NCBI GenBank assembly: GCA_036023115.1
Contig: JAYKKT010000055.1
Coordinates: 9,259,001-9,323,000, forward strand
Source of the DNA: Brasenia schreberi
Lineage: Eukaryota > Streptophyta > Magnoliopsida > Nymphaeales > Cabombaceae
Length of the DNA stretch: 64,000 nt
Direction: 5' to 3'
Both the position numbers and the translations under genes were made by a program. The notes under the pieces are model-generated. The model saw nothing but the letters and a program-made list of their open reading frames with translations. It was not told the DNA's origin and did not search any database. Shown here piece by piece: positions 11,055 through 24,182 of this stretch (position 1 is the stretch's first letter; every line of letters starts with the position of its first letter).

Positions 11055-11949
11055 TTCAATCCTTAATGGAAGATACCCAACAGAAGAAACCCGTCGAGCG
11101 TCCAGTAAAACGAGAAGAATTAACGTTTGGTGATGTGGGTAGGATGAACTAGAGGCAAATTTTCCAAAAAGAGCGGGAAGCGGCAAAGGTATCCCAGAAA
11201 TTCCTTGGGTTATGGGCGTTTTACAGTAAGAGTAAGATCACTTCCACGTTAGAGAATACGGGAAAGAATAACCAACCATCAAATTGTGTGATGTAAGAAA
11301 AGAAGGCGCGGTAGTTGAAGTGAGCGTGCGAAGAGGGGAAGTTATACTTCTTTTGTGTTTTGGTTTGCTCGCTCCTGTTTTGTTGCTGCGCGTCCACAAA
11401 GTGTCGTCTGCAACTAGTATTATATTGATATGATAAACTAGATTAATATATTAATAAACGGTTGACGCTGTTGTTTCGTTTTGTTGGGCTTTTATTGCAA
11501 AAGTGACTTTTCGCTGAGCGTGTCTTGTTATTTAATAATAAAGACCAACCTGTCAGAAAAAGAAAACAATAAAGACCAAAAGCGACGAATTTCGTGGTGG
11601 CAGTCGGAAAGGATTCTTTTGTCATCTACAAGGTCGATAAAATTATAAAATATGGAGGCCATATATTCGCGTCGGTGCACGCCACTGGAAGTCCATCCAT
11701 CATGTGTATGTACAGACGTGGAAGTCATAGTGATAAGCCTTAGCCTAAAATCTAAAGTGGTTTCAGTTGAATACTTCTTTGACATCATCTTCATCATACA
11801 TGTACCTCATTCCATCCTCAAATTCATTAGTAAGGATTGTAAGGTGATTTATGAGAAAATTTAACTACCAACGTTGAGTTTTAGTTATAAATTAGCATGT
11901 AAAATAATAGATAAAAAGGTAAAGCTACTCACACTAAATGGTGTGAGAA
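11055..11949 (-). promoter_or_regulatory. Upstream region of the ZTP29-like gene
   Basis: This stretch precedes the start codon at 11054 and should hold the 5' leader and promoter of the zinc transporter. An in-frame open stretch runs back to 11186. No convincing TATA box could be tied to a start site. Nothing else was recognised up to the LINE remnant. Confidence 0.3.
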
Positions 11950-13945
11950 AGAAGATTTATTTTAAAAGTTCTTCAAAGACATACATGCTTGGAATTATGT
12001 GGGTATAGCTTGTGTGGAATAACATGGTAGAACATATTAAGAAAGTGATAAAAGATGTGAGACAAAGCTAAAAAGGTGTGCCGGCACAAAACGAGGCTTG
12101 GTAGTAGAGTGAGATGATACAAGATAAAATTAAAGCAAAAGGGCATATAACAAGTTGCATTATGCCAATAATACTTATTAAATTTGAGAGGCTTATAAGA
12201 AGGAAATGAAAAAATCGAAAAAGGCCATTGGTAAAGCAAAAGCTAAAATTTTCAATAATTTATATAAAAACTCAACTTGAAAGAACTTGAAAGAGATATT
12301 TTTAGGATACTTAAGGCTAGGGAGAAGAAAATTAAAGATCTTATTTTTGTATTATATATCAAAGAGGAGGCTCAAAAAATTATAGTGGTAGTGATAATAC
12401 CAAAAATAGATGAAAAGGTTATTTTCATAAGTTTTTTATTGAAAATATGGTAGTATTAGTCTAAAATAGTTGACCAACCCAAAAGAATATATAGACCATA
12501 ATTTCTAAATATGTATTTAAAAGAATAAAGTAGGATTACACAATAATTCTATAAAAGTATAGAAAATCCTACGAGGGATAAGTATTAGTTGACTTATAAG
12601 ATTATTTAATGAAGTATGGAGAAACGAAAAGATGCTTGATGAATTATGGAAGAGTATATCATACTTATATACAAGAACAAGGAAGACATTCATAATTGTG
12701 TTAATTATGGAAGGTATCAAATTGATGAGTTATACTATAAAATTATGGAAAAGAATTGTTGAATATAGATTGAGACAAGCATCTAATACAACAAATAACC
12801 AATTTGGATTCATGTCAAGGAGATATATTGAGGCTATCTACCTATTGAGATGTCTTATGAAACAATTTGGAGAGAAAAGAACCTTAATACAATATTTATT
12901 GGTTTAGAAAAAACTTACAATAAGGTGTCAAGAGATATTCTTTGAAGAACCTTGGAAAAGAAAGATATTTCATTGATGTACATTAATCTTATAAGAGATA
13001 TGTATGATAGTGTACAAATATATGTAAGGACTGATGGATTTTTAAGATTAATATTGGATTAAATCAAGGATTAGCTTTAATTCTATACTTATCTATCATG
13101 GTTATTGATGAGTTAACAAAACATATTCAAAATGAAGTACTTTGGTATATGTTTTTCATAGATGACATTGTCTTAGTGGATGAGTTTAAAGAAAAACTTA
13201 ACAAGAAATTGGAATTATAGGGAAAAACATTAGAAAATAAAGGCTTTCAACTTAGTAGAACAAAGACAAAGTATATAGAACACAATTTTCATTGTTTGAT
13301 TACTAGAGATAACAATAAATTAAGATTGGCATACATTACATCTCTTAAAAAAAATTTAAATACCTAGAGTTAGTTTTTCATAACAATGAAAAAATTGATA
13401 GAGATATCATACCTAGAATTAACGCATGATGGTTAAAATGAAGAGGTGGATAAGGTATCCTATGTGATAGGAAGATAACATTAAACTTGAAAGTTAAATA
13501 CTATAAAGTAGCAATTAGCCCCGCTATATTGCATGGTTTTGAGTGTTGGGCAGTTAATCATTAACATGTACAAAGAATGCTTGTGGCAGAAATAAAGATA
13601 CCAAGACAGATGTATAGTCACACAAGAAAATATCGTATACATAATAAGGTTATTTGACACAAATTGAGGTGACACCAATAAATAAGAAAATAAGAAAAAA
13701 TCATTTAAAAGGGTTTGAACACGTGGAAAGTCGACCAAAGAAAGTTTCAATAAAAAGGTACGAGAAATTGAATGGTGAAATGGCTAAAAGAGGAAGAAGA
13801 CTACAAAAGTGTTGGAAGAAAAATAAAAGATGATCTAGCTTTTCTTATATTAATTATTAGCATGGTACCAGGATCAAGAAACAAAGAATCCATGTAGTTG
13901 ACCCATCTAGTATGAGAAAAGGCTTAGTTGTTGTAGTAGTTTTGG
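11950..13945 (+). mobile_element. Decayed RTE-clade LINE
   Basis: Broken frames follow the same order as the younger LINE at 7.9 kb but extend further 5'. 12230-12380 resembles the pre-RT linker (ILKAREKKIKDLIF). Then KTFIIVLI..GIKLMSYTIKLWKRIVEYRLRQ and NQFGFMSRRYIEAIYLLR (12632-12907) and a degenerate ..DDIVLVDE box near 13160 follow. It ends GAAAAGGCTTAGTTGTTGTAG near 13935. Stops and frameshifts occur every 50-100 codons. Borders are approximate and no target duplication was recognised. Confidence 0.8.
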
Positions 13946-14525
13946 TAGACTCGCAAGAGCTGCTCATTATAGATGGAGAAACGTCTATAGGAGAAACGTT
14001 TGCAAACAGAACTAGATTATCCACGTAGATAATTTTACATGGAAACTGTCAGGAGTGGCAGATGGAGAGGAAGAACAGTCTTTGTGGAACCTCTGTTCCC
14101 TTTATGCTTGACAACTAACACGAGTAATGAACATGACGAGTAAACAAGAGAGACCATTGCATGCATATTACGAGAGACTATGCCCCTGAATCAGTAAGCC
14201 TTAACTTTTCAAAGAAATTAGAGATTTATAAGGACAAAAGCTTCCCACCTCAAATAAAAACTTAACGTACTCTAAGGTGTTTCACCAATTCAATTTTGAG
14301 AGATTTAGCTATTGACTGGAAAACACAAGTTTGTCAATCTTACCTTTAACGAAAACAAGTGTAAAAGAGGAACTTTTTTCATCATCAATAATATAAACCT
14401 AGAAAAAAGACTAAGTGGTTCCATAGCAGGCCTATGAAATCAATTGGGGTGGGAGAAGAAACTTTGCTAATAAAGTGAAGTTAAGAGACACTTCAGAGCA
14501 TAACAATTCAGTAACAGCAATTTAC
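13946..14525. other. Spacer between LINE remnant and augmin-like fragment
   Basis: No coding or repeat signal was recognised. I searched it on the minus strand for the next augmin exon (family motif EWWEQPA) without success. Confidence 0.5.
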
Positions 14526-16420
14526 CAAAGCTCTCACACGCTGGCAATCTTCTAGACATTTATTAGCATTCAATACTGCATTCTTAAGTTCTGGCAGCCA
14601 TCGCTCTGTCATTCTCTTTTCTTGCTCAGATGCCAAAGCCAGACAAAAGCGAGTAGTCCTGAGACATCCAAAACAGAAAGTGATATTCAATTACAATTGG
14701 GCCAGGCTACCTACCTGGAAGAAGTAGAGAACGTGTGAGACACAAGCAAAACCATCTGCAAATAATCACCTTTTATCCACACGTCGAAGAATCTGAAAGG
14801 GCAAACACAAAAAGAAGCAGCATCTACCTTTCATATTCTTGTTTTGCCTGGAATGCATGATTCAGCAATGAACGCCCACCATCAACAAGATCCCGGTGTA
14901 TGTGGACTCTACTAATTGCATTTTGACAGATTCTCTATAACACTAGCCTCAGAAGCCCTAAGCTTCAAGCAGAACTGAAGAGACTTGAGCACAGATGCTA
15001 ATGCAGCATCTGAACCTTCCAGGCCTGAAGGATAGGGAAGTGGTGTTCACCATGGAAGTTGTCTTTATAATAATAGCATTGCACAAAGAGAAAACATGGA
15101 ACTACTGCACTAGTTAAGAAATAGAGCACCCAGGTGGTTTCCTACTATGAAAATAGCACAACAGTTAGTTGTGCATCTAATTCATGCGCATTATAGAAGA
15201 CTACATTGAACTCTAAATCCTTGTACGTTAAAGGCATTGGAGCACATTTATCACGAATAGAGATCAAAGATGAGGCCCTTGGAAGGATACATGTCTTAGC
15301 TCATACACTTTTACAGTAGTGAACGTCAAATTTCTACCTTTTGCATGGGAAGGCCTGCCAGTAGTCAGCCAAGTAATAACTTGGGTTACTTTTCTTCTCA
15401 TGTCAAAGATACACACTGAGATTAAAGGATAAAGATTCATAGAAGTGTTAATAAATGAGCACTGAATCTTAGCTAGTTGAAACTTGAACATTTAAATTAT
15501 CCATCTTGTTATTTCTAATGATAGTCACCAATACTACCATATCTTAAAATTTTTGTAGACAATATTGACAATTTAACTTTAACCAAAAAATTGGCAATTT
15601 AAGGTTGCCAGTATTATAAAGAGAAAGTTTTAAATATATCACCTATATTCAAAAAATCTAGGTGACATTTTATTTAGTCACCATTTTCCATTTTAGACTC
15701 CACTTTTACCCCCTTTTGTATGTTTTGACTTTATAAACTTTTAAATTGATTTTACATACATTTTCATATGAGACCTAGGAAACATTATTTCCTGATTTTC
15801 CCCTTTCTTATTTACAACTTTTTAATGCACCAAAGATTTTTCCTGAGAAACATCTTCCGCAATACATAATCAAGAAGCAACTTACTGAGAAGTTGATTAC
15901 CGAGAAACTGCTGACAACAAGAGCAGTGTTGTTTCGAACCACCACAGGCAGTAACCAGACAATTGCGCATATAGTGGTTTAAAGGGAAATTTGAAAATTC
16001 ACAGTTGAAATGCTCACAGCAACCTTAAAGTAATAGGACACATGCATGACATATACATTAACGGGTTTAATGCAGAAAGCGAGGAACATCACCAGATGCA
16101 AGGTAAAGACAAGAATTTTAAGCTAAAAGGTTGCAACTAATGCACAAAGACAACAGGAAGACTACATCTTTCGCATAAAATACATTGGGTTGAAGAGGAC
16201 CAAATCACTCTTAGCACCTGGACACCACTTTACTTATACAAGTAGCAAAAAGGACAACCTGAGTGGTACTGGGGGGCAGCAGAAATGCGACAAACAGATG
16301 GAATTGCTGATGGGTCTTGTGCACCAGCCCTCGCAGTCAACATATAGCAGCGTTCTTTTCTGCAGCTGCAAATGCTTCTGGTCCTGCAGATCCAGAAACT
16401 CCCATGGAGTCCAAAAGAGC
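14526..16420 (-). pseudogene. AUG5: Augmin subunit 5 (AUG5/HAUS5)-like gene fragment, three exons with frameshifts
   Basis: Three minus-strand exons have GT-AG borders. 16259-16420 carries [17 protein letters not shown], then a frameshift, then [20 protein letters not shown]. 14828-15024 reads [34 protein letters not shown], then an extra base, then [27 protein letters not shown]. 14526-14658 reads FCLALASEQEKRMTERWLPE and NANKCLEDCQRVRAL. This order matches the C-terminal half of plant AUG5, a subunit of the augmin complex that recruits gamma-tubulin for microtubule-dependent nucleation. The first two exons each contain a frameshift, and neither the expected next exon (EWWEQPA) nor earlier exons were found. 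I therefore call a truncated pseudogene; assembly errors are the alternative. Confidence 0.65.
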
Positions 16421-17199
16421 CTATTGACAACAACAATATAAGTACAGTGCACAATCTAGGAGTGATTATTAACCAAAAACCTAGTTGCCTACCTACTATG
16501 TGCTCTGTGCCATGAAAAGAGAAGTACCTACAGCTTCAAGTGGAACTAGTGAATGCATGAGCAATTATAAACGCATATAAAACGGCAATCCAAACTTCAC
16601 TAATGAAAAGTAACATGATGTAATCATAAATTGAAAGTTCACGGCTAGTTGGCTGACCCATGAAAGGCTTCATCAGAGTTTAGCCAGAAAATAGCCAGTG
16701 TAGCCAGTACAAACATAAAAGTTGCAATACATACTATGTTGCACAGGAATGGATATGGAAGCACTACGTACAAAACAGAAACTCTCAAAAAATAAAAAAG
16801 CATCGAAACAGCAAAACTACATACACAAATGTATATATGTATGTGATGTGTATGTGTGTGCGTGTACGCACATAAATATACATACACAGACACGTGCGTC
16901 CACACACACATATATCAGTGGAAGACAGATGAAGAAGTAAAAACAAATGCATACCATGAACAGCGACGTCACACCGGAGCTCAAAGTAATGACCTCGCGC
17001 TATTCGCATGGGTGCTCAAACCAACTGACCTAACTGTACTTGTGAAAGTAAACAATTTTTATATATTATACTTCTTCAGATGAGAAATATCTCGGCAACA
17101 TTTTGGCGGCACTTCCCGTTTCGGTATTATGTCAAAATGGAAATGCACCATGAGAACCTTTTCATGCAACACAAAATACATAATAATTTACATACGCCT

Positions 17200-17258
<59 letters not shown>

Positions 17259-18484
17259 CATGCACATGTGTAACAAAGTTTATATTTGCACTGGTTTTAG
17301 AAAAAATTAACAGAATATAAGCCCAAAACTGCCAAATAATTTAGAACAGAAATGAATAGAAAACACATAACTAGTAGGACATAAACATCATATATGATGC
17401 AAATAGTTTAGGATGGAGTAGGGCAACAGTAGGGCTGTAACAATGTCTCGGACCATATTTCCTAAACCCAAATTGACCAGAAAATAGCACAAGACTGATC
17501 TTAGTTCATTGCAAGGCAAGACCAAGCAGCACAGGTCAGCCCATACACCTGTTAATAAGGCAACACCAAGCCCTTCCATAACCCAATCTCTCTCCAGTTC
17601 ATCCTCTAAGTTCAACCTGTACCTCACTTTTCATCTAAAAGCATCCAAAGATTGTTCAAATTTAATCAAACCTGACAATGCCTTTAAAAGGGACCCATCC
17701 TTGGTTAGATTTTGATAAAATCTCTATCTCGAAATTTCCACCATTAATTAATCCAAAGCTCACAATTGAGTTTGATAAAAACAACATAATTCCTTGATGG
17801 AATTTGGTTTTGATCCGAACTGATTGATTGGGTTAGCATTGTCTGGAGTAGACCATCAAGAAATTGTTGAGAACAAGAACAAAGACTGCGAAAATGCTAA
17901 AAGCAGTCGGTACTAGACCATGCCAACCAATTCAAGCCTTGTGCCTAATGGGTGAGCAACACAGGCTAAATCTACCTCCGGAACAGCCCGATAAGACCAA
18001 CTCACCGTTTGTCCAGACAGTCCTAATATAAAACATAAAAGGACAGTAACGTAAATAAGTCAACATACAAAAAGAGAAACTTACCAGAATACACATGCAT
18101 TGGAATATAATTCAAAATAGTAGAAATTATCAATTAAACAATTTAAATGAATATAAACATAACATAATAAAATGCAGAATATATAGATGAATGTAATCTA
18201 ATATCAAAACAAACATAGAAGTAAATAACTTAATATGTCTAACATCTACAATATAGTTTAATGTGATACAGAAGCGCCAAACATCACATAAATATGTAGA
18301 GGCATGAAAACTAGTTTGACAACATATCCTTTTAAAATTACCACAACATATGCTATAAATTTATTAAGCAAATGGAAGCTAATTTAACAAATATGCAACT
18401 GGCATAGGTGGTGGACCATTCATCCCTAGTCAACTAACTTTCTTTTTTGGGACTTCCATGCCTTAGCCTTTGTAGGCGTTAAAG
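16421..18484. other. Non-coding stretch with microsatellites
   Basis: It includes a TG/CA-rich tract around 16840-16915 and a (TA)n run at 17205-17251. No further augmin exons were recognised on the minus strand. Open frames here are artefacts of the simple repeats. Confidence 0.6.
17205..17251. repeat. (TA)n microsatellite
   Basis: About 23 uninterrupted TA units, flanked by CATA/TACA variants. Confidence 0.95.
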
Positions 18485-18644
18485 TGTAATAGGAAACAGG
18501 TCATTAGGGCCTGCTGATCTCAATCCATATGGTCCATCCACTAGGGCCCTGGCCAAGAGACTTTTGGCCCCAACTAGCTGTTGGGGGCCGACAATCCCTT
18601 CCCAATGGCTAGTTAAGGTAGCCATTGGGGGAGTTCCAACAACT

Positions 18645-18702
<58 letters not shown>

Positions 18703-19400
18703 TGTTGTTGTAAACTCCCATTCTTGCTCTATAAATAGAGTCACAACCTTCATTAAAAAAATATCCTAATTTTGAAACAACACCTTGGTTATTTGTTTGA
18801 TTTATCGATTATTTGTTTGACTTGACTTTCGTGTTTCAAAGTGTTTGGTGTATTGATTGTTAGGCGATTCTTGGATCGTGATATTATCATTTGGTGTAGA
18901 CTTTTCAAGTTATTTAAGAGTTATTCTTACATGGTATCAGAACCTACTCGAAAGTACAACACTAGATACAATTGAATTGAGAAACGCACTCGACTTGAAG
19001 TTGAAAAAATCGTGTCTTCCTATTTTCATCATTTTAAGGTTGAGGTAACCCTTAAAAACTTGTTTTTATAAACAATGGAAATAAAAAAAATGATGTATTT
19101 CCTTATTTGCTTCATCAAAATTGTTATAAAAGTTGGGCCCAAATGATGAAAAAGTATTTTCTATCTAAAGATTATTTAGATTGTATTGATGGTATTATTC
19201 AAGATCCTAATTTACTTCTTGATAGGCTTGATGAGGATGAAATCATCAAGGCCCAAGAAAAATACAAACAACAACAACCACAACAACAACTAAGCATTTT
19301 CACATACTAAATAGGGTCGAAAAATACAAACAAGATTTACAAATGTAGGAAAAGATGAACACAAAGATCACTTGGTACTCGTATCGCACTTGGCATCGAT
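18485..19400 (+). mobile_element. Copia 5' end (family A): LTR, primer-binding site and gag start
   Basis: The LTR at 18485-18931 begins TGTAATAGGAAACAGG and ends TTATTCTTACA, with a long (TC)n tract near 18647-18700 and TATAAATA near 18730. TGGTATCAGAACC at 18932 is the initiator-Met primer-binding site. The gag frame at 19107-19310 reads [29 protein letters not shown]. It matches the family A copy in the ZTP29 intron (5455-6180). The gag is interrupted by a 47-bp LINE tail and then degenerates; no pol or 3' LTR was found. Confidence 0.8.
19272..19318 (-). mobile_element. 47-bp RTE LINE tail with perfect 15-bp target duplication
   Basis: The insert is the reverse complement of a LINE terminus (AACAACAACC..AACTAAGCATTTTC..TAGGGTC). 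It is flanked by GAAAAATACAAACAA at 19257-19271 and 19319-19333. Removing the insert and one repeat restores a continuous copia gag frame (EKYKQ..DLQM). Confidence 0.9.
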
Positions 19401-20165
19401 ATAGTGCACTTTTTTTCCATTCCTTCATAAAAATAAAAAAATATGAATAAATTCAAAAAATACAAAGATTGAAATTAATGAGCAAAATATATATAACACA
19501 ATCAACATTATCCAAAATCGAATCTAAAAGCTTGATTTGAAACATATAATTCTTAATAAATGACTCTAACTCTATAAAAATAGTTAAAGAGATTGTGAGA
19601 AGAAAATAACAAAGTTAAAAAAACATATCATAATGAACAAACATCCATACCATAACGTGAATACTAAATACCTTTACTTAATAAAAAACAAAGTTACAAC
19701 TTACAATCATCAAGACCACAATGTTACAAAGTTACAATTAAAAGTTAAAACAATTATCCACAATATGAATCATAATTAACAAAAGCATTGTAATAGATAT
19801 AATCAGGATCACTATCACCATTATCATCATCATCTCCTCCATCTTCCTCCTCTACAATTGGATCCGTACATCCAACACCTTTATCTTCATCATCATCTCT
19901 AACTCCAAGTTTTGTTTCGGCTTGGAGTGCCCTTCAGTTTTTATCCTTTAAATTGATGGGAGACTCCTTCGCTTTGACACAATCATCAAGAATATCAACA
20001 TTTTCGTAACTCAACAGGTCATATGATACCTTCCTTACCTTTTTTGTATCTTTTTGCATTTGTCTGTAAACAAAGAAATTATAAAAAATATCAAATTTAA
20101 TATAGTCACATCAATAATTCATTATTAATAAAAACAAGTAGGCAGTAACACTACATATTTTTAAA
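19401..20165. other. AT-rich non-coding stretch
   Basis: Nothing recognised except a TCATCATCATC/TCCTCC-rich piece near 19815-19900, which on the minus strand would encode an acidic Asp/Glu-rich stretch and could be the decayed tail of the neighbouring hAT remnant. Confidence 0.4.
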
Positions 20166-20169
20166 ATTA

Positions 20170-20880
20170 TTACATTTACCTTAATTTCATATTATATGCA
20201 ATGTATACGAAATCACACAGTCGAGCATACTCAGTCTGTTTCTCTTTTTCATGTGAATGTGTTCAAAAAGCTCCAATTTTTCTCGTATCTACTCAAACTA
20301 CATGTTTGACTCAATATATGTTGAGCAAACCATGTCACGTTCAGTACATCGATATCAAAGCGAGTCCACCATTCATCTGAAATAAAACTTGATAATGATT
20401 AATAAGAAACACTCAAAGTCAATCAATTGATAACTTAAATTAATATCAATAAAAACACATAATACCTAATCACATTTGGGAGCGGAGTTGGATTGCAATT
20501 GGCCTTCCAAAATCTCCAACACTCTATATATACTTGCTTAACTCTAAATGGATATTGCAACGAGCAAACGAATCTTGTACAAGGTCAAATGCGTTCAATA
20601 TATTCTTTTTTACTTCTTCGTCTTCTATAAAGTTGGGAGAAAATCAAATAGAATGATTAAGAAAATATGTAACATGTAAATCACGATGCATTTGGCGGTT
20701 CAAGCATGCATTAATTATCTTCCAAATCTATTTTAGAAGTGACCATTTGTGGTCAAGGTTTGCTTGTATTTTCAATTTGGCCTTATCTCCTTGTATTTCC
20801 AATTTGACCTTATCTATAGCATCAATTACATTTTTCTCCTCTTTATCGTTTTAATACTCACCCTTATATGATACTGTATT
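20170..20880 (-). mobile_element. hAT transposase C-terminal remnant
   Basis: Minus-strand translation gives, in order with frameshifts and stops: W..IINACLNRQMHRDLHVTYFLNHSI (20830-20640), PNFIEDEEVKKNILNAFD, then near 20370-20200 CSTYIESNM.FE and EKLELFEHIHMKKRNRL..LDCVISYTLHI. This is the hAT family order ending in the dimerisation region (CERNWS.FE.IH.KKRNRL). No inverted ends were identified. Confidence 0.75.
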
Positions 20881-21029
20881 ACATCTTCTCAATGACGTTG
20901 TAACATTACAACCTTCTATACATTATGCACCATTTATGTTGTAAAAAAAACATAAGTTGCACAACAAGAGAGACATAACATGTTTGCATATGTGTATCTA
21001 CCTCTGGATAGACACATACATGTTGTGAC

Positions 21030-21140
21030 ACTTTATAATGAGAGATGTATACATTGTATCTCTCCTAATTGAGAGACACATATACTATATCTCTCATACA
21101 AGAGAGTCACACACATCGTTTGTCTCTCATAATGGAGAGT
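21030..21140. repeat. Cluster of ~32-bp near-palindromic repeats (GAGAGACACATA..TATCTCTC)
   Basis: Three successive units at about 21038-21128 have the pattern GAGAG(A)-TACACAT-like core-CTCTC (GAGAGATGTATACATTGTATCTCTC, then GAGAGACACATATACTATATCTCTC, then GAGAGTCACACACATCGTTTGTCTCTC). Each can fold on itself. Related GAGAGACATAACATG copies start near 20968. Confidence 0.7.
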
Positions 21141-23051
21141 CATATGGAATGTGCAACTTTGTAAAAAAACTAAAAAAATTAAGCGAAAACCAATAGGTTT
21201 TCCTATGAGAATGTGAAGATAAAAACGAGAAAGCCAATGAGCCTGTTAGAGAGAAACTTATGAGAGAGAGGCTGCCCAACAATCCGATCAGTGAGAAGGA
21301 GCTAAGAGAGCGAGAGAGGAATCTACGGTCAATTGGTGAGAGGAAGAGTCCATCGAGGGAGGGGGAGGATACTGGATAGCAATAGTGCATGATCAGGTTC
21401 AGAGTGATAGGAGTAAAATGAGAATGGGGATGCACGCTTAGTACTTTAGGATGTGCGTTTAGTAGGAATGCTTGCTTTTTGTGCACAATCAAGACTGTTC
21501 AATGGCCTTGACATGATGGTCATTATCAGGGAGTAGCCTAGTAGGTCCTAGAACCCTCGAATTCATCAACCCAAGGGGATTCCTATTTGGACACTCCAAA
21601 TTACTATATACATACCCTATTTTCTTGATTTTAAAATACCTTCACTCATTTTTATAAATTCTCATATTATCCCCAACCTCACTTGCGAGTTTTCTCTCTC
21701 CTTTATTGCAACTTATCTTTCTTCTTTAGTGTGATTGATGCTTATGCTTTGTTTTATAGTTAGGCTCCTTCTTCTACAATTATATTATCCCAACTCTCAC
21801 CTTCTCTTGCAAGAAAATAAAAATAAGAGGATAAAAAAAAGAAGAAGATAAAAAAAAAAGAAAACGAGGAAGTATGATTATTTGATTCAATGTGGTATTT
21901 TGTATTTTTCATAGGTATATTTATGGGTTCAACCGTATTTTGCTTCTTCTTTTTTGTATTTGATGCCGTCAATCTGACAACTGTGAAGTTGTTGTGAGGA
22001 TAGAGACACGACTCAGATACATCTCTTCATCTAAACAAACGTGACTGAGCTATCTTTATCCTCAACTATGACAATCCAATAAAAAACAAGATAAGAAAGA
22101 ATAAAATTTGATCAAAGACTTGCAATGCCCATGTTTGTGTCTAACCAACAATTCAACCTCAAATATAATGAATTTTATTTTTTCCTTTTCCAATTCATCG
22201 AGAAATGTTGGATGATTATTTTAAAGATTCACTAGTTTGTTGGTTCTTTGATTCAATTGCTTTTCTTTTTCGAATATCGAATATAAATTGGTAATGTCCA
22301 AAATGTGTGAAAAGTAGATTTCAAACAATTGTTGGATGCTTCAAGAAGTTGCTAGAAGATGCCAAATCATGGAGTAACATAGGTTTGGAGGAGAGAGATG
22401 AGATGTGTTGGTATTTTTGAAAAAAAAAACGTAGATAGTAAAAAGGGTTGCAGTTAGTAATTATACAACGCAATCACGAAACTGTTATGTCCCTTCTGAA
22501 AAATAGACATACCTTAAAGTGGCTGCTTATCCATGGATTTGTCATCCCCTTTCTTATACCATTGTTATAGTGCATGCTTTACAACTTTAGGGAAAAAAAA
22601 GTAAAATGATCTCTCCCCTCACAGAACTCAATTTATCACTAAAAATGAAGCTCTTTAATAAACACCCATTTCGTACATTTGAAGAGTTCCCTTCCCAAAA
22701 CTAATACTATATTTCATAATCTTTTTTTATTACTTTTATTATTTCAATAACAGTCTTAACCGTGGTCTCACGAAAAAACAAGCAACCTTTACTGCATTGT
22801 CAGTCTGACTGTCTCATTATAGTTTGGCATGACTTGGTTCTTTTGGAAAAGCATCTGTCACGATGGATACGCCTCCTTCCTACTATATTTACATAACGAG
22901 CCTAGGCGGTGAAGCCTGAGAATGGCGACCATTGATATTGAACTTGTGACCCTCTTTCCATTCAACTGCAGTCTCGTTCATAAACAATGCAGAAGAAGAA
23001 AGAAAAAAAACTTGTAAAAAGACATGGTATATCCAGTGCGGAAATTCCACC

Positions 23052-23099
<48 letters not shown>

Positions 23100-23770
23100 C
23101 AAAAGTTATAACCAATGTGTTTGTGTTGGTGAAACAAATGACAAGTCAACGCCTAGGTTGCGTAGTTGCGTAGAGCAGAGTGCACCTTTTGAGATATGTG
23201 TCACTGACACACACAGAGAGATGGGGGTCAACTTATTTAATTTTCCAATAGCCCTTGTTATTGGTCAAGGGAAACAGCATGAGTACGCACGCCTATACAC
23301 TCAAAGCCTCAACGTGCAGTCAAACTCCATTGCGCGGTTCGAATTAACAGAAAAATAGCGTTTAAGAGTTGCATCAGAAAACATAAGAAGTTAATAGTGG
23401 AATTCATTTGACTAATGAAACCTTTTAGTAAGACGATGTGACAAAGGTATCTACAAATTCAGGTCGCGAAAAGCAAACCAAATTCTATTCCCGCAGTTTA
23501 GATTTGTTACCATCTACCGATTACGTCGACCTTTTCTCATGGACAGCAAGAAAGAAGGCAATGGAGTAGGATACTGTTCAAGCTTCACTTAAAGCGACCG
23601 GAGCTTTATTATAAGAGCTCAACTTTGACATGGAAATGCTAGTTGGAGCTCCACCAGTTTATCATTAATGTAAGGAAGCATAGCATACTGTGTCATTTAT
23701 TGTACATTCACTAAATTGAAAAGCCTTTATGAGCTTCACAGTTGGTCAGTAACAGCTTAACTCTTTCTTA
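21141..23770. other. Non-coding stretch upstream of the receptor kinase
   Basis: No gene or clear transposon was recognised. It includes a compound (TA)n(GA)n microsatellite at about 23053-23099 and A-rich tracts near 21830-21865. Confidence 0.55.
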
Positions 23771-23774
23771 GCTC

Positions 23775-23850
23775 AAAGCGCGCTAGCTCAACTGGTTAGG
23801 GAGCTCACTCGGCAAAACAGAAGTCAGGTGTTCAGTACACGGTCATTGCC
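23775..23850 (+). repeat. tRNA-derived SINE-like head
   Basis: CGCTAGCTCAACTGGTTAGGGAGCTC resembles a polymerase III box A region. GAAGTCAGGTGTTCAGTACACGG, 30 bases on, resembles box B (GGTTCRANNCC, degenerate). A full tRNA cloverleaf is not formed, so this is more likely a SINE relic than a tRNA gene. Confidence 0.5.
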
Positions 23851-24182
23851 GCTGTTTTGCCTGCCACCTCCTTAACCCTGGCTGAGCTACCAAAAACGAA
23901 AAGAAAAAATAGAAAAAAAGGTTTCGCTCAGGCCTAAACAATTCCAACACAAGTTGGGTTCTGAATGATTTTGGCTCCTTCTCCACCATTAATGAAATCT
24001 AATGACAAGCATAAAGACAAAGACTTCCATTAGCTTCCATGAGATCTATCAAACCCTCACTAAAAAAAATAATGCAGCAGTACAAAGCAGCGGCTGAGCA
24101 TCCACTGGCTACTGCTACTGTTTGCACTGTGCAGATTTTAAAATGCACCCAATGAAGCCATATTCACCTTGATAGCTCTGCA

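Noticed and set aside
11055..11186. N-terminal extension of the zinc transporter from the upstream in-frame ATG
   Set aside because: The family starts at MDS/MES just before [12 protein letters not shown]; the 44 extra residues have no family counterpart, so the stretch was treated as leader.
17080..17320. Short ORFs with poly-(Tyr-Ile)
   Set aside because: They come from the (TA)n microsatellite.
23775..23850. Possible tRNA gene
   Set aside because: Box A and box B resemble tRNA, but the acceptor and anticodon stems do not pair; a SINE relic is more likely.
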